A stretch of 64,000 bases of DNA from Andalucia godoyi (GCA_009859145.1 VRVR01000007.1:124001-188000), one strand, 5' to 3'; numbered from the stretch's first letter, positions 29,174-39,826 are shown. Notes: a model not told the origin generated them from the sequence alone. Translations and numbers: made by a program.

Positions 29174-32100
29174 CTATCCCATCGAAGCAAGCGGATTTGA
29201 TGTTTCCTCAGATTCTTCCTCCTCGTCCCAAAAGTCAGCTTCGGGGGCCAGACGGGGGGCGGCTGGATCGTCATTTGTGCTCGACGCGAATGATGCTCGT
29301 CCGAGATCGTGCGAAAGAGACTGGTCTTTCAGATGGGACTGCACTTGAGAGCCACTGCTAACTTGAGATGCCCTGCTGCTCGTGCTCGTCAACCGTTGCT
29401 GTGAACATTCAAGAGCAGACTGTTGTGGCTGTTGTTGTTGCTGCTGCTGCTGATTGTGATGCGAACTGGATTCCGACTTGGCTCCTGAATGGGCAGCCTG
29501 TCCTTTTTTGCCACTCGGCGCGGCGTCGACAACAGATTTCTCAAATCGCTCCCACGATGCGCTCTTTTCTTGCAAGAAAAAGTCAGACATCAGCTTAAAC
29601 AGCAGTTCCAGTTCTACAAAGCTCTTCTTCAAGAGATAACGGCCAGTTTGAGCGCTGGAGACTTCAATCGATTCTTGCAGTTTCATTTTCTCCGACACCA
29701 GAGTTTCCTTCTCTTGCTGCATCATTTTCTGTTGAGACTGGCCAGTCTCCAATGCAATCTGTAACTGCTGAGATCTCTCCTTTGACTCCTGAGTTCGGAA
29801 ACGAAGCGCGCGGCCAACAGTGTGGAGCTCGAAGTTCAAAGACCTGCTCCATTCTGACAATTCCAGCAATGCAACAGCTCGTAAACGCGACACGAACTCC
29901 ATTTCGGAAATGCGGACATGGTCATACAACACCTTTGGCACCAGCGCCGCAAACACCTGCTCATATTCTATAATCCTGGAAACCGCAGTCGCGAGCTCTC
30001 TCGTCAGGACCTGAACCACAGAACTCACACCAAACACTGCGCGAGAAACCCGTTCTTCTCCCTCAAGCCCGGAAAACGAATCCGAAGCTGCAAACGCGGT
30101 TGCAGCTTGTGCAGCCGTGTCTGCTGTCTGAAAAGCAGCATCCAGCGAAACGAAGGGATTGCTTCTGGAAAGTTGCAGCATGGCATGGCTGCCCTTCTCG
30201 GACACATCCGATTCAACAATATGGTAATCAAACAACTTCGAATGCGCGTGATTCGATCCAAGGACATCGATTCGCAAATCCACATTCCGTAAGATTTCAT
30301 CCACAACATAACAGCCCACCGATTCATCTGCAGCAGAGACCCTTCCTGTGTTGCGCAGCGGCCACGGACAGGACAAATCAGCATCTTGGAAGGACCATCC
30401 AGACAACTCCGACAAACCGCTGCTGAGTCGTTTATGACCACCACCGAAGGACGAAGTTCGTCGAATATTTCCTGATTGTTCTCGGAAAGGCTCACGTTCC
30501 AACGCAGACAGGGTATTCTTCTCCAAACTGCAAAGAAGCGACCAAGAGGAATCACGCACAGACAATGCGCGCATCGGATACAGAGATGCAATGCGCTGTC
30601 TCCACTGAACACTTGTGCACGTTTTCGGGTCATTCAGGTCACCCAGCACATTGCACAGCTCTGTAACCGGCAATGCACACACATCGTCACCCATTCGGCC
30701 TACAAACTCCACAAGAGACTCTGAAGCTGCCTTTTGCTTTTCCAGTTCCAATCCGAGATCTCGATTATGACTCTTTAGTTGCACGATTTCCTGGTTCAAC
30801 TTGTCGATGGTGTGTTGCAGTTCCGACTGTGCAGCGCGAGAAGCAGACAGGCTGTCAACAAGAGAATGCATTTGTTGCACAATGCTATTCGACCCAAAAG
30901 CAACTCCTCCTCCTCCTCCTCCTCCTTCTCCTCCTCCCTCAACGTCGGGCTTGTCTTCGTCTTTTTCGTCTGCTTTACTCGGTGAGCTGGGACCATCCGG
31001 GGCTACGCGGGGTTTGTTTGGAGACACTGGAGTCATTATCATGATCTGCCTGACCGAATGCAGCTCCACTTCGAGCTTTTTGCGCTCGCTCCGAGACCTT
31101 TCGAGGTCTTGCTCTAGTAGATTGATCTTATCGCATCGAGTTTGCGAGACGGCCTCTGAATCGCGAATCTCACTCTTCAGCTGCAATAGTTGTTTGTGAA
31201 GTTCTCGTTTCTCTTCTTTTGTCTTTTCGAGAGAGCCTTTCGTTACTGATAAATCACCGTTCATGTTCTGCACCTGTGATTCCAAGGATTTCTTGGCCGC
31301 TTCAGTTTTCTCGATTTCCAAACGAGCATCTGCAAACCTGGCTTCCAAAGACGATACCTGGGCCGAAGCAGTCAACAGAGACTTTTCATTGAACTCGATT
31401 TCCTTCAAATACGCATCATTCTCCTTCCTTGCCTCCTCAATGTCCGCACGAAGCACACGAATGGCGGAATTCTTGTCGTGCAAGTCCATCGTTAACGAGT
31501 GCTTCTCCGCATCAAGAGACGTGACACTCTGCTCCAACTTCTGGATTTGAGATTGGAACGCAGTGGTCGTCTCCTCAAGTTCAACGGCCGATTCTCGTTG
31601 CCGATCTTCCAACGTCTTGAGATCCTTGAGCAGTCCATCGATTCGACGCTTGCAAATCTGAACTTCATCCTTGAGGGAGCTGTTTTGTGAAACGAGATCG
31701 GCAATTCTTGATGTTCGCTCTTGCTCATCCTGCACCGCTTGCTCTTCCGCCAACTGCAGTTTTTCAGCGTACGCACGCATCTCTCTTTCATGCTCCGCAA
31801 GAATAGCCTCAATTTCGGCCTCGTTCATCGAAGCCAGAGTCTCCTCCTGCTGCGCTCCTTCCAACTTCATCCGTTGCAGCTCGTCATTCAGCAAATCCAC
31901 CTGTGCCTGCAGCTTAATCGACAATGCACGGTAATCGACGTCTTGGTTCTTGCGCACGGACGTAACCACCTTCATTGCACGCTGTCCAAACAAGATTGTC
32001 GACATTGACTCTTGCATCTGAGCCTTGTCTGGACGGAGAGTCACAACAACGGACGTCTTCCCGTTGCCGCCCAGCGAATCCTGCAACAACCGCGTTAATT

Positions 32101-33007
32101 TGGAGTCTCGAAATGGCACGTGAGTCTGCTTTGGATCTGTCAGCGCCGAAATAACGTTTCCAAGGGCAGACAAGGACAAATTGATTGCTTTTGCTTCTTC
32201 AGCTTGCTTTCCAGATGCACCCGTCTTCTTCATTCTCTCGGAGCCTGCAAGATCGACCAAGGTGAGTTTGCCATACTGCACAGTCCCGTCTCCCAAAACT
32301 TCATTCTCTTGATTCTCCCTTGTGAGCCGCGTCCTCCTTTCAATCTTGATCACCAAACATGCATGACTTCTGCTTGAAGAAGCGTTAAGTTTTGTGAGCG
32401 CGACAACACGAGCCTCGTCACCCTCTCGAATCAATGCCACGCAGTCCTCAAGCGACGTCACAATCACCTCTCGAACACCCTTAATAAACACACCAGTATC
32501 CGCATCTTCTCGAATCTGTAAATTTGTCGATTCTGTATTCAGCAGATCCTGGATCATTTCCAAATAGATCTGAATGTAGCTCAGCGTCACCTTGTATTCA
32601 TACGAAGCGTTCTTTGCTCGAAAGTGATCGATTTGCTCAAAGAGGTACTGAATGGATCTGGGAATCAGCCCATACTCGCTCTCATCTAGCGAATCCATAT
32701 TCGAAAGCGTGTGCGTCTTCCCTGTTCCCGACTGTCCGTATGCAAAGCACGTGCCATTGTAACCATCCAGTGCGCCGTCGACCAAGTCCTTTGCAACACT
32801 GTTAAACACCTGGATTTGGCTAATGTTTGGTTGCAGCACTCCGTCGAATGCAAACGCCTTCTTGTCCACAGTCCTGTCCACAACCACCTCGTTGCGATCA
32901 GGAAAACACTGCACCGCAATCTCAAACCCAGCATCTTTGGTTTCTTCCGGCAGCGGAGGTCGCAGCCTCACATACACACGCAATCTGGATTTCTTCTCTT
33001 CGCTCAT
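29174..33007 (-). CDS. Kinesin, ARK-like ungrouped family, N-terminal motor
   Basis: The 1277-residue plus-end-directed microtubule motor has its motor domain at residues 8-350: P-loop GQSGTGKT at 91-98, NASSSRSH switch I, DLAGSE switch II, and the HVPFRDSKLTRLLQDSLGG stretch. The neck region STILFGQRAMKVVTSV followed by DYRALSIKLQAQVDLL is typical of the armadillo-repeat-kinesin (ARK) group of plants and related protist kinesins. A coiled coil covers about 370-790, interrupted by a Gly-rich piece near 700. The C-terminal 450 residues form a helical domain followed by a Gln/Ser-rich tail ending in an acidic DEEEESEE stretch. No armadillo repeats are visible, unlike plant ARKs. Confidence 0.94.
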   Translation of the reverse strand: MSEEKKSRLRVYVRLRPPLPEETKDAGFEIAVQCFPDRNEVVVDRTVDKKAFAFDGVLQPNISQIQVFNSVAKDLVDGALDGYNGTCFAYGQSGTGKTHTLSNMDSLDESEYGLIPRSIQYLFEQIDHFRAKNASYEYKVTLSYIQIYLEMIQDLLNTESTNLQIREDADTGVFIKGVREVIVTSLEDCVALIREGDEARVVALTKLNASSSRSHACLVIKIERRTRLTRENQENEVLGDGTVQYGKLTLVDLAGSERMKKTGASGKQAEEAKAINLSLSALGNVISALTDPKQTHVPFRDSKLTRLLQDSLGGNGKTSVVVTLRPDKAQMQESMSTILFGQRAMKVVTSVRKNQDVDYRALSIKLQAQVDLLNDELQRMKLEGAQQEETLASMNEAEIEAILAEHEREMRAYAEKLQLAEEQAVQDEQERTSRIADLVSQNSSLKDEVQICKRRIDGLLKDLKTLEDRQRESAVELEETTTAFQSQIQKLEQSVTSLDAEKHSLTMDLHDKNSAIRVLRADIEEARKENDAYLKEIEFNEKSLLTASAQVSSLEARFADARLEIEKTEAAKKSLESQVQNMNGDLSVTKGSLEKTKEEKRELHKQLLQLKSEIRDSEAVSQTRCDKINLLEQDLERSRSERKKLEVELHSVRQIMIMTPVSPNKPRVAPDGPSSPSKADEKDEDKPDVEGGGEGGGGGGGVAFGSNSIVQQMHSLVDSLSASRAAQSELQHTIDKLNQEIVQLKSHNRDLGLELEKQKAASESLVEFVGRMGDDVCALPVTELCNVLGDLNDPKTCTSVQWRQRIASLYPMRALSVRDSSWSLLCSLEKNTLSALEREPFREQSGNIRRTSSFGGGHKRLSSGLSELSGWSFQDADLSCPWPLRNTGRVSAADESVGCYVVDEILRNVDLRIDVLGSNHAHSKLFDYHIVESDVSEKGSHAMLQLSRSNPFVSLDAAFQTADTAAQAATAFAASDSFSGLEGEERVSRAVFGVSSVVQVLTRELATAVSRIIEYEQVFAALVPKVLYDHVRISEMEFVSRLRAVALLELSEWSRSLNFELHTVGRALRFRTQESKERSQQLQIALETGQSQQKMMQQEKETLVSEKMKLQESIEVSSAQTGRYLLKKSFVELELLFKLMSDFFLQEKSASWERFEKSVVDAAPSGKKGQAAHSGAKSESSSHHNQQQQQQQQPQQSALECSQQRLTSTSSRASQVSSGSQVQSHLKDQSLSHDLGRASFASSTNDDPAAPRLAPEADFWDEEEESEETSNPLASMG

Positions 33008-33372
33008 TCTACACCAATGAAATGCAATCCACCACCCCGCCCCCCGGACGGGTCCTCAGAATAAATAAAAACAGAAGAAAAATGAATAATAAATCAAGAT
33101 ATGAAGATTCAAAAAGAAGGAAAGAAATGGAGGAAAGAAATAAAATAATTGAGAGGAAGGAAATAATTTTAAAAATAATTGGGAAAGAAAAATAATAATC
33201 GTGGAGACACGAGTCTCCTCCGGCATTGGAAGAAGGACGGTGAAATGGAAAACACAATTCTTCCATGGACCTCGACGATGGATTCATGCAGTCTGCCAAA
33301 CGTCCTGCGGTGTTCTTTTTCTGAGGAGGGTGGTGCATTGGGGGGGGGGGCAGCACGTACTGCAAGATCAAG
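33008..33372. promoter_or_regulatory. Bidirectional promoter region, kinesin / UBA-protein gene
   Basis: The gap is purine-rich on the plus strand (33060-33200) and includes a G10-12 run at 33340-33350. No specific element is recognised. Confidence 0.4.
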
Positions 33373-34641
33373 ATGATAGGCGTTGTTCATTTGGGAGCCA
33401 GAATCGAGAGCATTTGTATCCGCGACATAGACGAGTCGCTTCACAAGATCGAGATGAAATGCGTACGTATTGTGGAGAACAGCGTTTCAGACTCACTGTG
33501 CGCCGATCATGCATTTCTTGGAGATTCCACTTGTGATTTTCCGACACGAATTGTGGGCTCTTTGAGTCCTTTGAGTGCGCTTCTTGTTTGCAGAATGGTT
33601 CATCACGCATGTCACATTCCGTCACTTTTTCGCAGCGAGCATCCGCGAGAGTTCACATTTCCATGGGTCTCGTTAAAGCAGAGCATCCTAGAAAGTATAA
33701 CCTACACTACGATTCTCAAGAATGAAGATCCGCTGACTGTTTATGCATTGGCAGAGTTTTCAACGCATGGACCACAACGCGGCTGTCTTGTGAAGAGGTT
33801 CATGAATGCTTCCTTGTCCTCCACCACCGTCACTGCTTCCCACACCAAGGAGATCGACGTCGATTCGATCGACAGAGCACTTCGAGCAAAGAGCGCAGCA
33901 GAGGCCAAGGAAAAGGCAATGTTGAAACGACACTCTGTGGATTTCGTCATTGATGACAAGATGCTCAACCACGAAGATCTTCAGCGAGTCGCAACGTATC
34001 TTGGCATTCCTGTTATCCCCGAAATCTCAAAGGAGTCCCTCGAATCGGCAGTCTTCTCGGTTGAAAAAGGCACGGTCTCTCGGCACGTGCCCCGGAACCG
34101 CGAGTATCGACAAGCATTCTTATCAAAGGCCCTGTTTTGCCGATTGGCGGAAATCGCTCGTGCCAAGTCCCCTTCTCTTTCGAATGCCCTCAAAGACGTG
34201 TCTCTCCATGTTCCAGATGAAGAACTACCAGTCTCGTATGCTGCGCTCGTGGACGCAGTCTCCGCTGCAATCAACGGCGCCGTCAGCCTGCTGTTGACCG
34301 ACACGCAGATTCTGTCCTCGCGAGCGCATCGTGCAGTTTCGGGGAGTTTCGGGGGAAAAGAGGTTAGCCGCAGTTGACGATTGACGACAATCGGCACAGC
34401 GACGATGATGAAGCAAAACTCGGGAATGTTCGCCTGATTCGTGAATCTGCCATTTTTCTTGCGAGTATAATCGTCTTTTTTTTCTCCCCCTTCCTTTCTT
34501 CTTCTTTTCTTCTCCCGAATGTCTGATTGAGTTCAGGGAAACAAGTTTACACTGGTTCTTTTGCTTGGCAGAATTTTTGCTGACGAGGGGTCATCTGCAT
34601 TTCATTTCAACTGTCTGTCTGTCTGCTTGTCTGTCAGTGTT

Positions 34642-34690
<49 letters not shown>

Positions 34691-35341
34691 GATTTTGAAG
34701 AGCAGAAACCGATGCAAAGTGCACCAACCTCACGTGGTGTGGCTGAATCAAGTTCGAATTCAAACATTGAGGCGATGCTTCGGAAATTTGAAATGGACTT
34801 TACTCTCGAAAGGACAATCTTGTCAAATCACAATGAGCGCATTCAAACAAAGGCTCGTCAGCAGCAACTGCAGCAGCAACAACAACAATTGCAACAACAG
34901 GAGCAGCAGTTCCGTGACCAACTGCTGAAGCCAACGAGTAGACCTTCGACTCCTCCTCTTCCGAAACTGTCTTCTCCTGCACCTTCGCCTCGAGGGTCGA
35001 GATCCACATCGCCAAGCAACAATTCCTCTTCCTCCTCCTCATCTTCTTCTTCGTCGTCGTCTTCTTTGTTGTTGCATACGGAACAGACACCCCATGTTCT
35101 TCCGTCCAAGTCGTTCGGAACGCTCGCAGAACCACAACATAATCCGTACAAGGAATCCGATGCAAACACATTTAGACCTGTCGAAGTGAGCTCTGTTGAA
35201 ATCGATGTGTTTAATCCATATACGGATCCACCGCAGATGAAGCAGCTTCTCGAGATGGGATTCTCCAAAAAGCAGATCCTAAAGGCAATGGAAAAGGCTG
35301 GCCCGACTGCCAACACAGATGCGTTGTTGGAATATTTGTAA
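33373..35341 (+). CDS. Probable two-exon gene: unknown N-terminal protein joined to a C-terminal UBA domain
   Basis: Exon 1 (33373-34362) encodes 330 residues without a domain I recognise, starting MIGVVHLGARIESI. Exon 2 (34691-35341) encodes a Gln-rich coiled stretch, a Ser/Pro-rich linker with a long Ser run, and a C-terminal UBA-like three-helix domain (MKQLLEMGFSKKQILKAMEKAG...ALLEYL) that should bind ubiquitin. The join is inferred: exon 1 can end at GAG|GTTAGC and exon 2 begins after a TC/TG tract at TGTGTGCAG|GAT, both in phase 0. Exon 2 has no ATG of its own upstream of 34712. If the intron is not real, these are two genes: 33373-34377 (334 residues) and 34712-35341 (209 residues). 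Confidence 0.6.
34641..34688 (+). repeat. TC/TG microsatellite at a predicted 3' splice site
   Basis: A (TC)n run passes into a (TG)n run and ends in CAG|GAT at 34690/34691. The pyrimidine-rich repeat appears to serve as the polypyrimidine tract of the predicted intron 34363-34690. Confidence 0.7.
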
Positions 35342-35458
35342 CATCAAAATGGCAGATTAAAAGACGTTTACATGAAGGAAAAATATATGCATACAGAACC
35401 GGTACATATAACGCGGCGGAAAGGAAAGAAAGAGCAGAGGAGGGGAGAGACGGAGAGG

Positions 35459-36124
35459 TCATGACCTTTGCAAATCATAAAGCTTCATTGTCTTCTCTCT
35501 GAGGTCTGTGGTCAAGGTGCAATGTTCTCCGGCGTTTGTCGCAATGACCCGCAGTCCATCGAGAGCCACTGCCAGATTTCCTTCATACAGCGAAGCGACT
35601 GCGAGGTTCGCTGGATCCGGGTTGAGCTGCGACCATTCGGCAACTGTGAGCGATGACGTTCCCATTAGGATTTCCAGTTGTTGGATGGCTCTTGCTTTGG
35701 AATCCGGTGATGAGGTTGTGATTTCACGCAAATGCCACAGTGCTCGCTCAAAGTCTCCACGAGAAGTAAGTTCCGAGCCGAGAAACGCATGAATTCGATC
35801 TGACCGCAATGCACATTTCCGAACACCCGGCGCATCGAGAGTTGGACTTTGGCTGAGTACATCTATTTGCTCCCTGTTGAATCTCAGCAGCGCATAGAAT
35901 ATGGACAGTGCGCGAGAAAAGACGTTGTTCCGCCACAAGAATTGCCCATAGGAAAGATACTGTCCATACGTCGTGTCGCTCAGCGTTTCAGAAGGCTGCG
36001 TCGAGACAAATGATCCAGACTGCGCTTCCGCAATCGCAGCATACTGTGTCTCAGGAGGAGGAAGTGTAAAATGAACCTGCGGATGCAGTAACGCAGTATT
36101 ATTGTTGTGGTGGGTGTTTGCCAT
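35459..36124 (-). CDS. TPR-like helical repeat protein
   Basis: The 221-residue protein is rich in amphipathic helices with TPR-like spacing: LWRNNVFSRALSIFYALLRF, a second helical pair around RIHAFLGSELTSRGDFERALWHL, and NLAVASLYEGNLAVALDGLRVIA. The latter resembles the C-terminal TPR region of TRAPPC12-like proteins, but the match is too weak for a name. The N-terminal 60 residues are low in complexity. The start ATG at 36124 is preceded by a stop within a few codons. It is convergent with the UBA gene, about 117 bases away. Confidence 0.7.
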   Translation of the reverse strand: MANTHHNNNTALLHPQVHFTLPPPETQYAAIAEAQSGSFVSTQPSETLSDTTYGQYLSYGQFLWRNNVFSRALSIFYALLRFNREQIDVLSQSPTLDAPGVRKCALRSDRIHAFLGSELTSRGDFERALWHLREITTSSPDSKARAIQQLEILMGTSSLTVAEWSQLNPDPANLAVASLYEGNLAVALDGLRVIATNAGEHCTLTTDLREKTMKLYDLQRS

Positions 36125-36542
36125 CGCGTCAGTTGCAGTAGATATGTGCGTGATAGGAAAAAAACATGATTCAACGAGGACTCAGACCGTCGATAGCTTC
36201 ACATGGCTCTGGTGTATTCTTCTGCAGAAAGAGAATAGCATCAATTGATGCACGGCGAATCCTTCTCCCTCGTCGATCCTTCGCGCCAAATCTGGTGGAT
36301 TCATGAACCTCGGAAGGCAGACGACGCACAGATTCACACTCGCACCCACCAAGTCAATAGAGGAAAGAGTAAGAGAACGCGAGCGCGAACGCGAACGCGA
36401 ACGTGAACGTGAACGTGAAAGGGATCGATAGTTGGATGCGGGTTCAAGAAGAAAGAAGAAGAAAAAACTACAACAATAACAACAATAGTAATAATAGCAA
36501 TAACAATAATAGGAATAATAGTAGTAATAATAATACGTTGAG
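36125..36542. other. Intergenic region with GAACGY repeat and ATA-rich tract
   Basis: The divergent promoter gap of the TPR-like and Tonsoku genes. A hexamer-type repeat (GAACGC, then GAACGT) fills 36374-36420, and an AAT/AAC-rich stretch runs to 36536, just before the Tonsoku ATG. No TATA box is seen. Confidence 0.5.
36374..36420. repeat. GAACGY hexamer repeat
   Basis: Seven to eight tandem units drift from GAACGC to GAACGT. On the minus strand the unit reads as alternating Arg/Ser codons in a spurious ORF. Confidence 0.8.
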
Positions 36543-39500
36543 ATGACGTCTGCAAAGGATCTGGATACTTGGACAAATGCACTGCAGATCGCAGAGTCGA
36601 AAGACGACAAGGATCAAATTGCGAAGATCTGCAATCGCATTGGTCGTGCATACGCAGATCTTGGGCAGCTTGGGCTGGCTTTAAAGTTTCACAAGCGAGA
36701 CTTGAAATGCTGCGAAGAATTGGGCAATGCGGCTGGACAGGCGATTTCGCACCAGAATCTGGGAGACTGCTATCTGCAGCTGCGAGACTTTCAAAAATCC
36801 GACACTCACTATCATGCATTTCTAAATCTCACAACAATATCACACCAGAGGTCGATTGACAGAGTGCGAGCAATGATTTCATTGGGAAACTTGAATCGAG
36901 AGGAAGCAGAACACTTGTTGAATCATCCGGAAGAAGCAAACAAGAAGAAGATACCCGACAATTTGCAAAAGGCCCTCGGCTTCTATCGAGATGCATTGAG
37001 CAGCATCCCGCTGGTGACATTTAAGAGAGTCGAGGAGCGGTATTGCATAGAAGGGAGTGTTCACTCCAATATGGGCTTGGTCTATGATGCTCTGGATCAA
37101 TACGAACTTGCTGTCAAGGAAAACGGGGCCGCGCTGTTGCTTTTCACCAAGGCCAATGACGATGAAGGAATCGCACGGTGCTACGGCTTTGGTGGATCGT
37201 ATCGCATTCGTAGAGGGCTTAACAAGGAGGGCATTGAAATGCTGAAAAAGGGACTCGAGGTTGCCAGAAAGTGCAAATCCTACACTCTCGAAATGAATGC
37301 CTACAACGCGATCGGGGACGCGTATTACAAATGCCGACAATTTCATCGAGCACTGGAGTTTTTTGAAACATCTCTGCAGTTCATGAAAAGACGCTTTCGC
37401 AGCGACACCGAAGGAATCAAGGAGGTGGAGGCGAACCTGATGACTGCGAAACGGGCAGTCAGGCTCATCGCGAAGGCAACTGAAACATGCAAAAAGCCGA
37501 ATCCAACAATTGAGGAACTGTCCAGGGTCGCCGTGACGTATTTTGAGCTGGACTGCAACGCAGACTGCGTGCAGATCTGCAAGAAGCTTCTTGGCTATTC
37601 ACGGGCCCAGCAAAATAAGATGGAGGAAGCACGCGCTCTGATCTACACCGGCTGTTGCGAGGAGCAAGAAAGTATGATCAAGCGCGGATTGGAGATTCTC
37701 GACGAATATGGCAACCGACTTGCGATCCAGCATTCTGGGGCCGTGGTTCCGAAAAAAGAGGAGTCCGCAATGATGTGGCTCAGAGTTTGCGGCTGGGAGG
37801 GCATTGTGAAGATCATCACCGATGATCCCAAGAGGGAAGGCAGGAAAGAACAAAGGGACGCCGCTCAGCGAGAATTAGAGAAGTTTCGAACCATTTGGGA
37901 AGCTGTGCAAGGAGACGATGATGAAGATGATGACCTGGATGACGACGACATGGACATGGACATGGATGACTTGAACGATGCAGCAATTGCGTCTGGACCC
38001 GAAGAACATGTGCCCACAGACGCCAAACGTTCTCGAGCAGCGGAATCCGATAAACCCACTTCTTCTTTCCCGACAGGGAGCCGCAATGCTGTTGGCAGGC
38101 TGATTGACGATGATGATGAGGAGGAGGACAGCAATCCAGATTTGGTGTTTCTTGACCAGTCCTCTGACGTGGAAGCTGTCGAAGCAAATCGGACTTCATA
38201 CAAGGTTCGAAAGCCGACGGTTTCGAGGCTGTCGGATGTTGATAGCGATTCCGATGTTGGATTTGGAATCGATGATGATGATTCGAATGTGCGCATGCAG
38301 GATGTCAACAATCAGCCAGCACGCCTGGGGAATGGATTCGACGGAACGGAAATCAGAAGCCAACGCGTCCACGCTCTGCCTGTCTCGTCTTCTGTTATGG
38401 TCTCTCTTAGTCCGACAATGTCGCTGTTCCTGTCGCTGCCTTCGTCACGAGGGCCAATTACCGTGTCTGCGTTAGTCGACAAGGTTTGCCAGTATTCGCA
38501 GGAAGAATTCGGTCTGGTCCCGGCCATTCGCAGCCTGTCGTTTAATGGATCCGTTCTTCCCCATTCTTCGACGTATGTCTATGGAACGACACCGCTCTCC
38601 GCCGAAGTGGACTTTTTCACACCCGTGGATGTCCAGACGCGATTCACTTCTCTGTGTTCTCTCCGCAACCTCGCTGTGCCATCTCCTCCAGTTGTTCTGC
38701 AGGCTCCATATTTACGGATTGCAGCACAGGCTGTCCCATTCACGGATTTTCACGTTGCAGCGTTGATTGAAGCCCACGCACATGTCATGGCGAGCGTTAA
38801 AATCGTTGATCTTTCAAGGAACCCTGCGTTGACGAACGTCACACCCGCATTGTTTGCGCGAACCCCGAATTTGCAAAACTTGCAAGAGTTTCATATGTCC
38901 ATGACCAGGATTGGATTCCAGGGAGTCTCGTCCCTGGTGCGATTCCTGGAACGTTCTTCGTTATCCACGTTGCAGCGTCTCGATTTTTCTGGTTGCTCGC
39001 TCTCTGGAATATCATTTTCCATCTTCACAAGATTCCCAAGCCTTCTGTGCTTGAACATGTCCTTTTGCAGCATCTCTGTGCTGGACTGTTTCCCGATCGC
39101 GGAAGAGATCCTTCTGGAATGCAACACGATCTCTGCAATGCCATCGGCATCTGGGCCGTCGTCATTGTACCACAAATGCAGAAAACTGTCTCTTCGGAAC
39201 AATCGGCTTCGCCAAGCGGACTTGATTCGCCTGTTTTCGACATATGCGAGTCTGGAGGAACTTGACTTGTCGAGTAATTGCATCACTGGACTGGACGGTG
39301 TAGACGATCTGGAACACACCTCCCGTCTCGGGGTTCTTGATATCAGCAACAATCCCATTTCCGCTGCAGGCATGCAGCACTTGTTGACTGTCCTCGGACA
39401 CTCTCAGATGTATCTTCCTTCGCTCTCCCGTCTCAATCTCGACTCGTGCTCTATTCCATGGCGGGTTTGCTTGCAAACCATCCAGGCTGTATGCCAGCGA

Positions 39501-39740
39501 TCAAATCTGATCAGTGGGCCGCGACCATCTGCACTCCGCAATATTTCCCTGTGCTCGAACTTCAAGCATGAAGAGTCCATGTCGGACGAGGTCCGCATGC
39601 ATGTCGACCACTTGTCGAAGAGCGCCCGAGGCACCGAGGTCGACATTATTCTGTCTGACAATGGTATTCCGCCCGAGCTGACCCAGTCTTCCCGGGGTCG
39701 TCGTCTTCGCATTCATGCAACAGCTCCGGACTCCAGCTGA
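36543..39740 (+). CDS. TONSL: Tonsoku/TONSL-type replication repair protein, plant-like domain order (TPR-acidic-UBL-LRR, no ankyrin repeats)
   Basis: The 1065-residue protein is a homologue of TONSL/Tonsoku (TSK/BRU1), which binds newly deposited histones at replication forks and acts with MMS22L in homologous recombination. Residues 1-450 contain about eight TPRs (for example NRIGRAYADLGQLGLALKFH; NMGLVYDALDQYELAVKEN). Residues about 455-570 are acidic (DDDEDDDLDDDDMDMDMDD, as in histone-binding regions). A ubiquitin-like fold lies at about 615-690 and leucine-rich repeats at about 740-960 (LQRLDFSGCSLSGI; LEELDLSSNCITGLDGV). Animal TONSL has an ankyrin domain between the TPRs and the acidic part that reads unmethylated H4K20; none is visible here, as in plant TSK. 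Single exon, ATG at 36543. Confidence 0.9.
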   Translation: MTSAKDLDTWTNALQIAESKDDKDQIAKICNRIGRAYADLGQLGLALKFHKRDLKCCEELGNAAGQAISHQNLGDCYLQLRDFQKSDTHYHAFLNLTTISHQRSIDRVRAMISLGNLNREEAEHLLNHPEEANKKKIPDNLQKALGFYRDALSSIPLVTFKRVEERYCIEGSVHSNMGLVYDALDQYELAVKENGAALLLFTKANDDEGIARCYGFGGSYRIRRGLNKEGIEMLKKGLEVARKCKSYTLEMNAYNAIGDAYYKCRQFHRALEFFETSLQFMKRRFRSDTEGIKEVEANLMTAKRAVRLIAKATETCKKPNPTIEELSRVAVTYFELDCNADCVQICKKLLGYSRAQQNKMEEARALIYTGCCEEQESMIKRGLEILDEYGNRLAIQHSGAVVPKKEESAMMWLRVCGWEGIVKIITDDPKREGRKEQRDAAQRELEKFRTIWEAVQGDDDEDDDLDDDDMDMDMDDLNDAAIASGPEEHVPTDAKRSRAAESDKPTSSFPTGSRNAVGRLIDDDDEEEDSNPDLVFLDQSSDVEAVEANRTSYKVRKPTVSRLSDVDSDSDVGFGIDDDDSNVRMQDVNNQPARLGNGFDGTEIRSQRVHALPVSSSVMVSLSPTMSLFLSLPSSRGPITVSALVDKVCQYSQEEFGLVPAIRSLSFNGSVLPHSSTYVYGTTPLSAEVDFFTPVDVQTRFTSLCSLRNLAVPSPPVVLQAPYLRIAAQAVPFTDFHVAALIEAHAHVMASVKIVDLSRNPALTNVTPALFARTPNLQNLQEFHMSMTRIGFQGVSSLVRFLERSSLSTLQRLDFSGCSLSGISFSIFTRFPSLLCLNMSFCSISVLDCFPIAEEILLECNTISAMPSASGPSSLYHKCRKLSLRNNRLRQADLIRLFSTYASLEELDLSSNCITGLDGVDDLEHTSRLGVLDISNNPISAAGMQHLLTVLGHSQMYLPSLSRLNLDSCSIPWRVCLQTIQAVCQRSNLISGPRPSALRNISLCSNFKHEESMSDEVRMHVDHLSKSARGTEVDIILSDNGIPPELTQSSRGRRLRIHATAPDSS

Positions 39741-39826
39741 CCCGCCATTCTTCCAGACAACACAGTCCTCCTTTCTTCTTCTTCTTTTTCGTTTTTTTAT
39801 AAATTAATTTTATTTATTATTTATCT

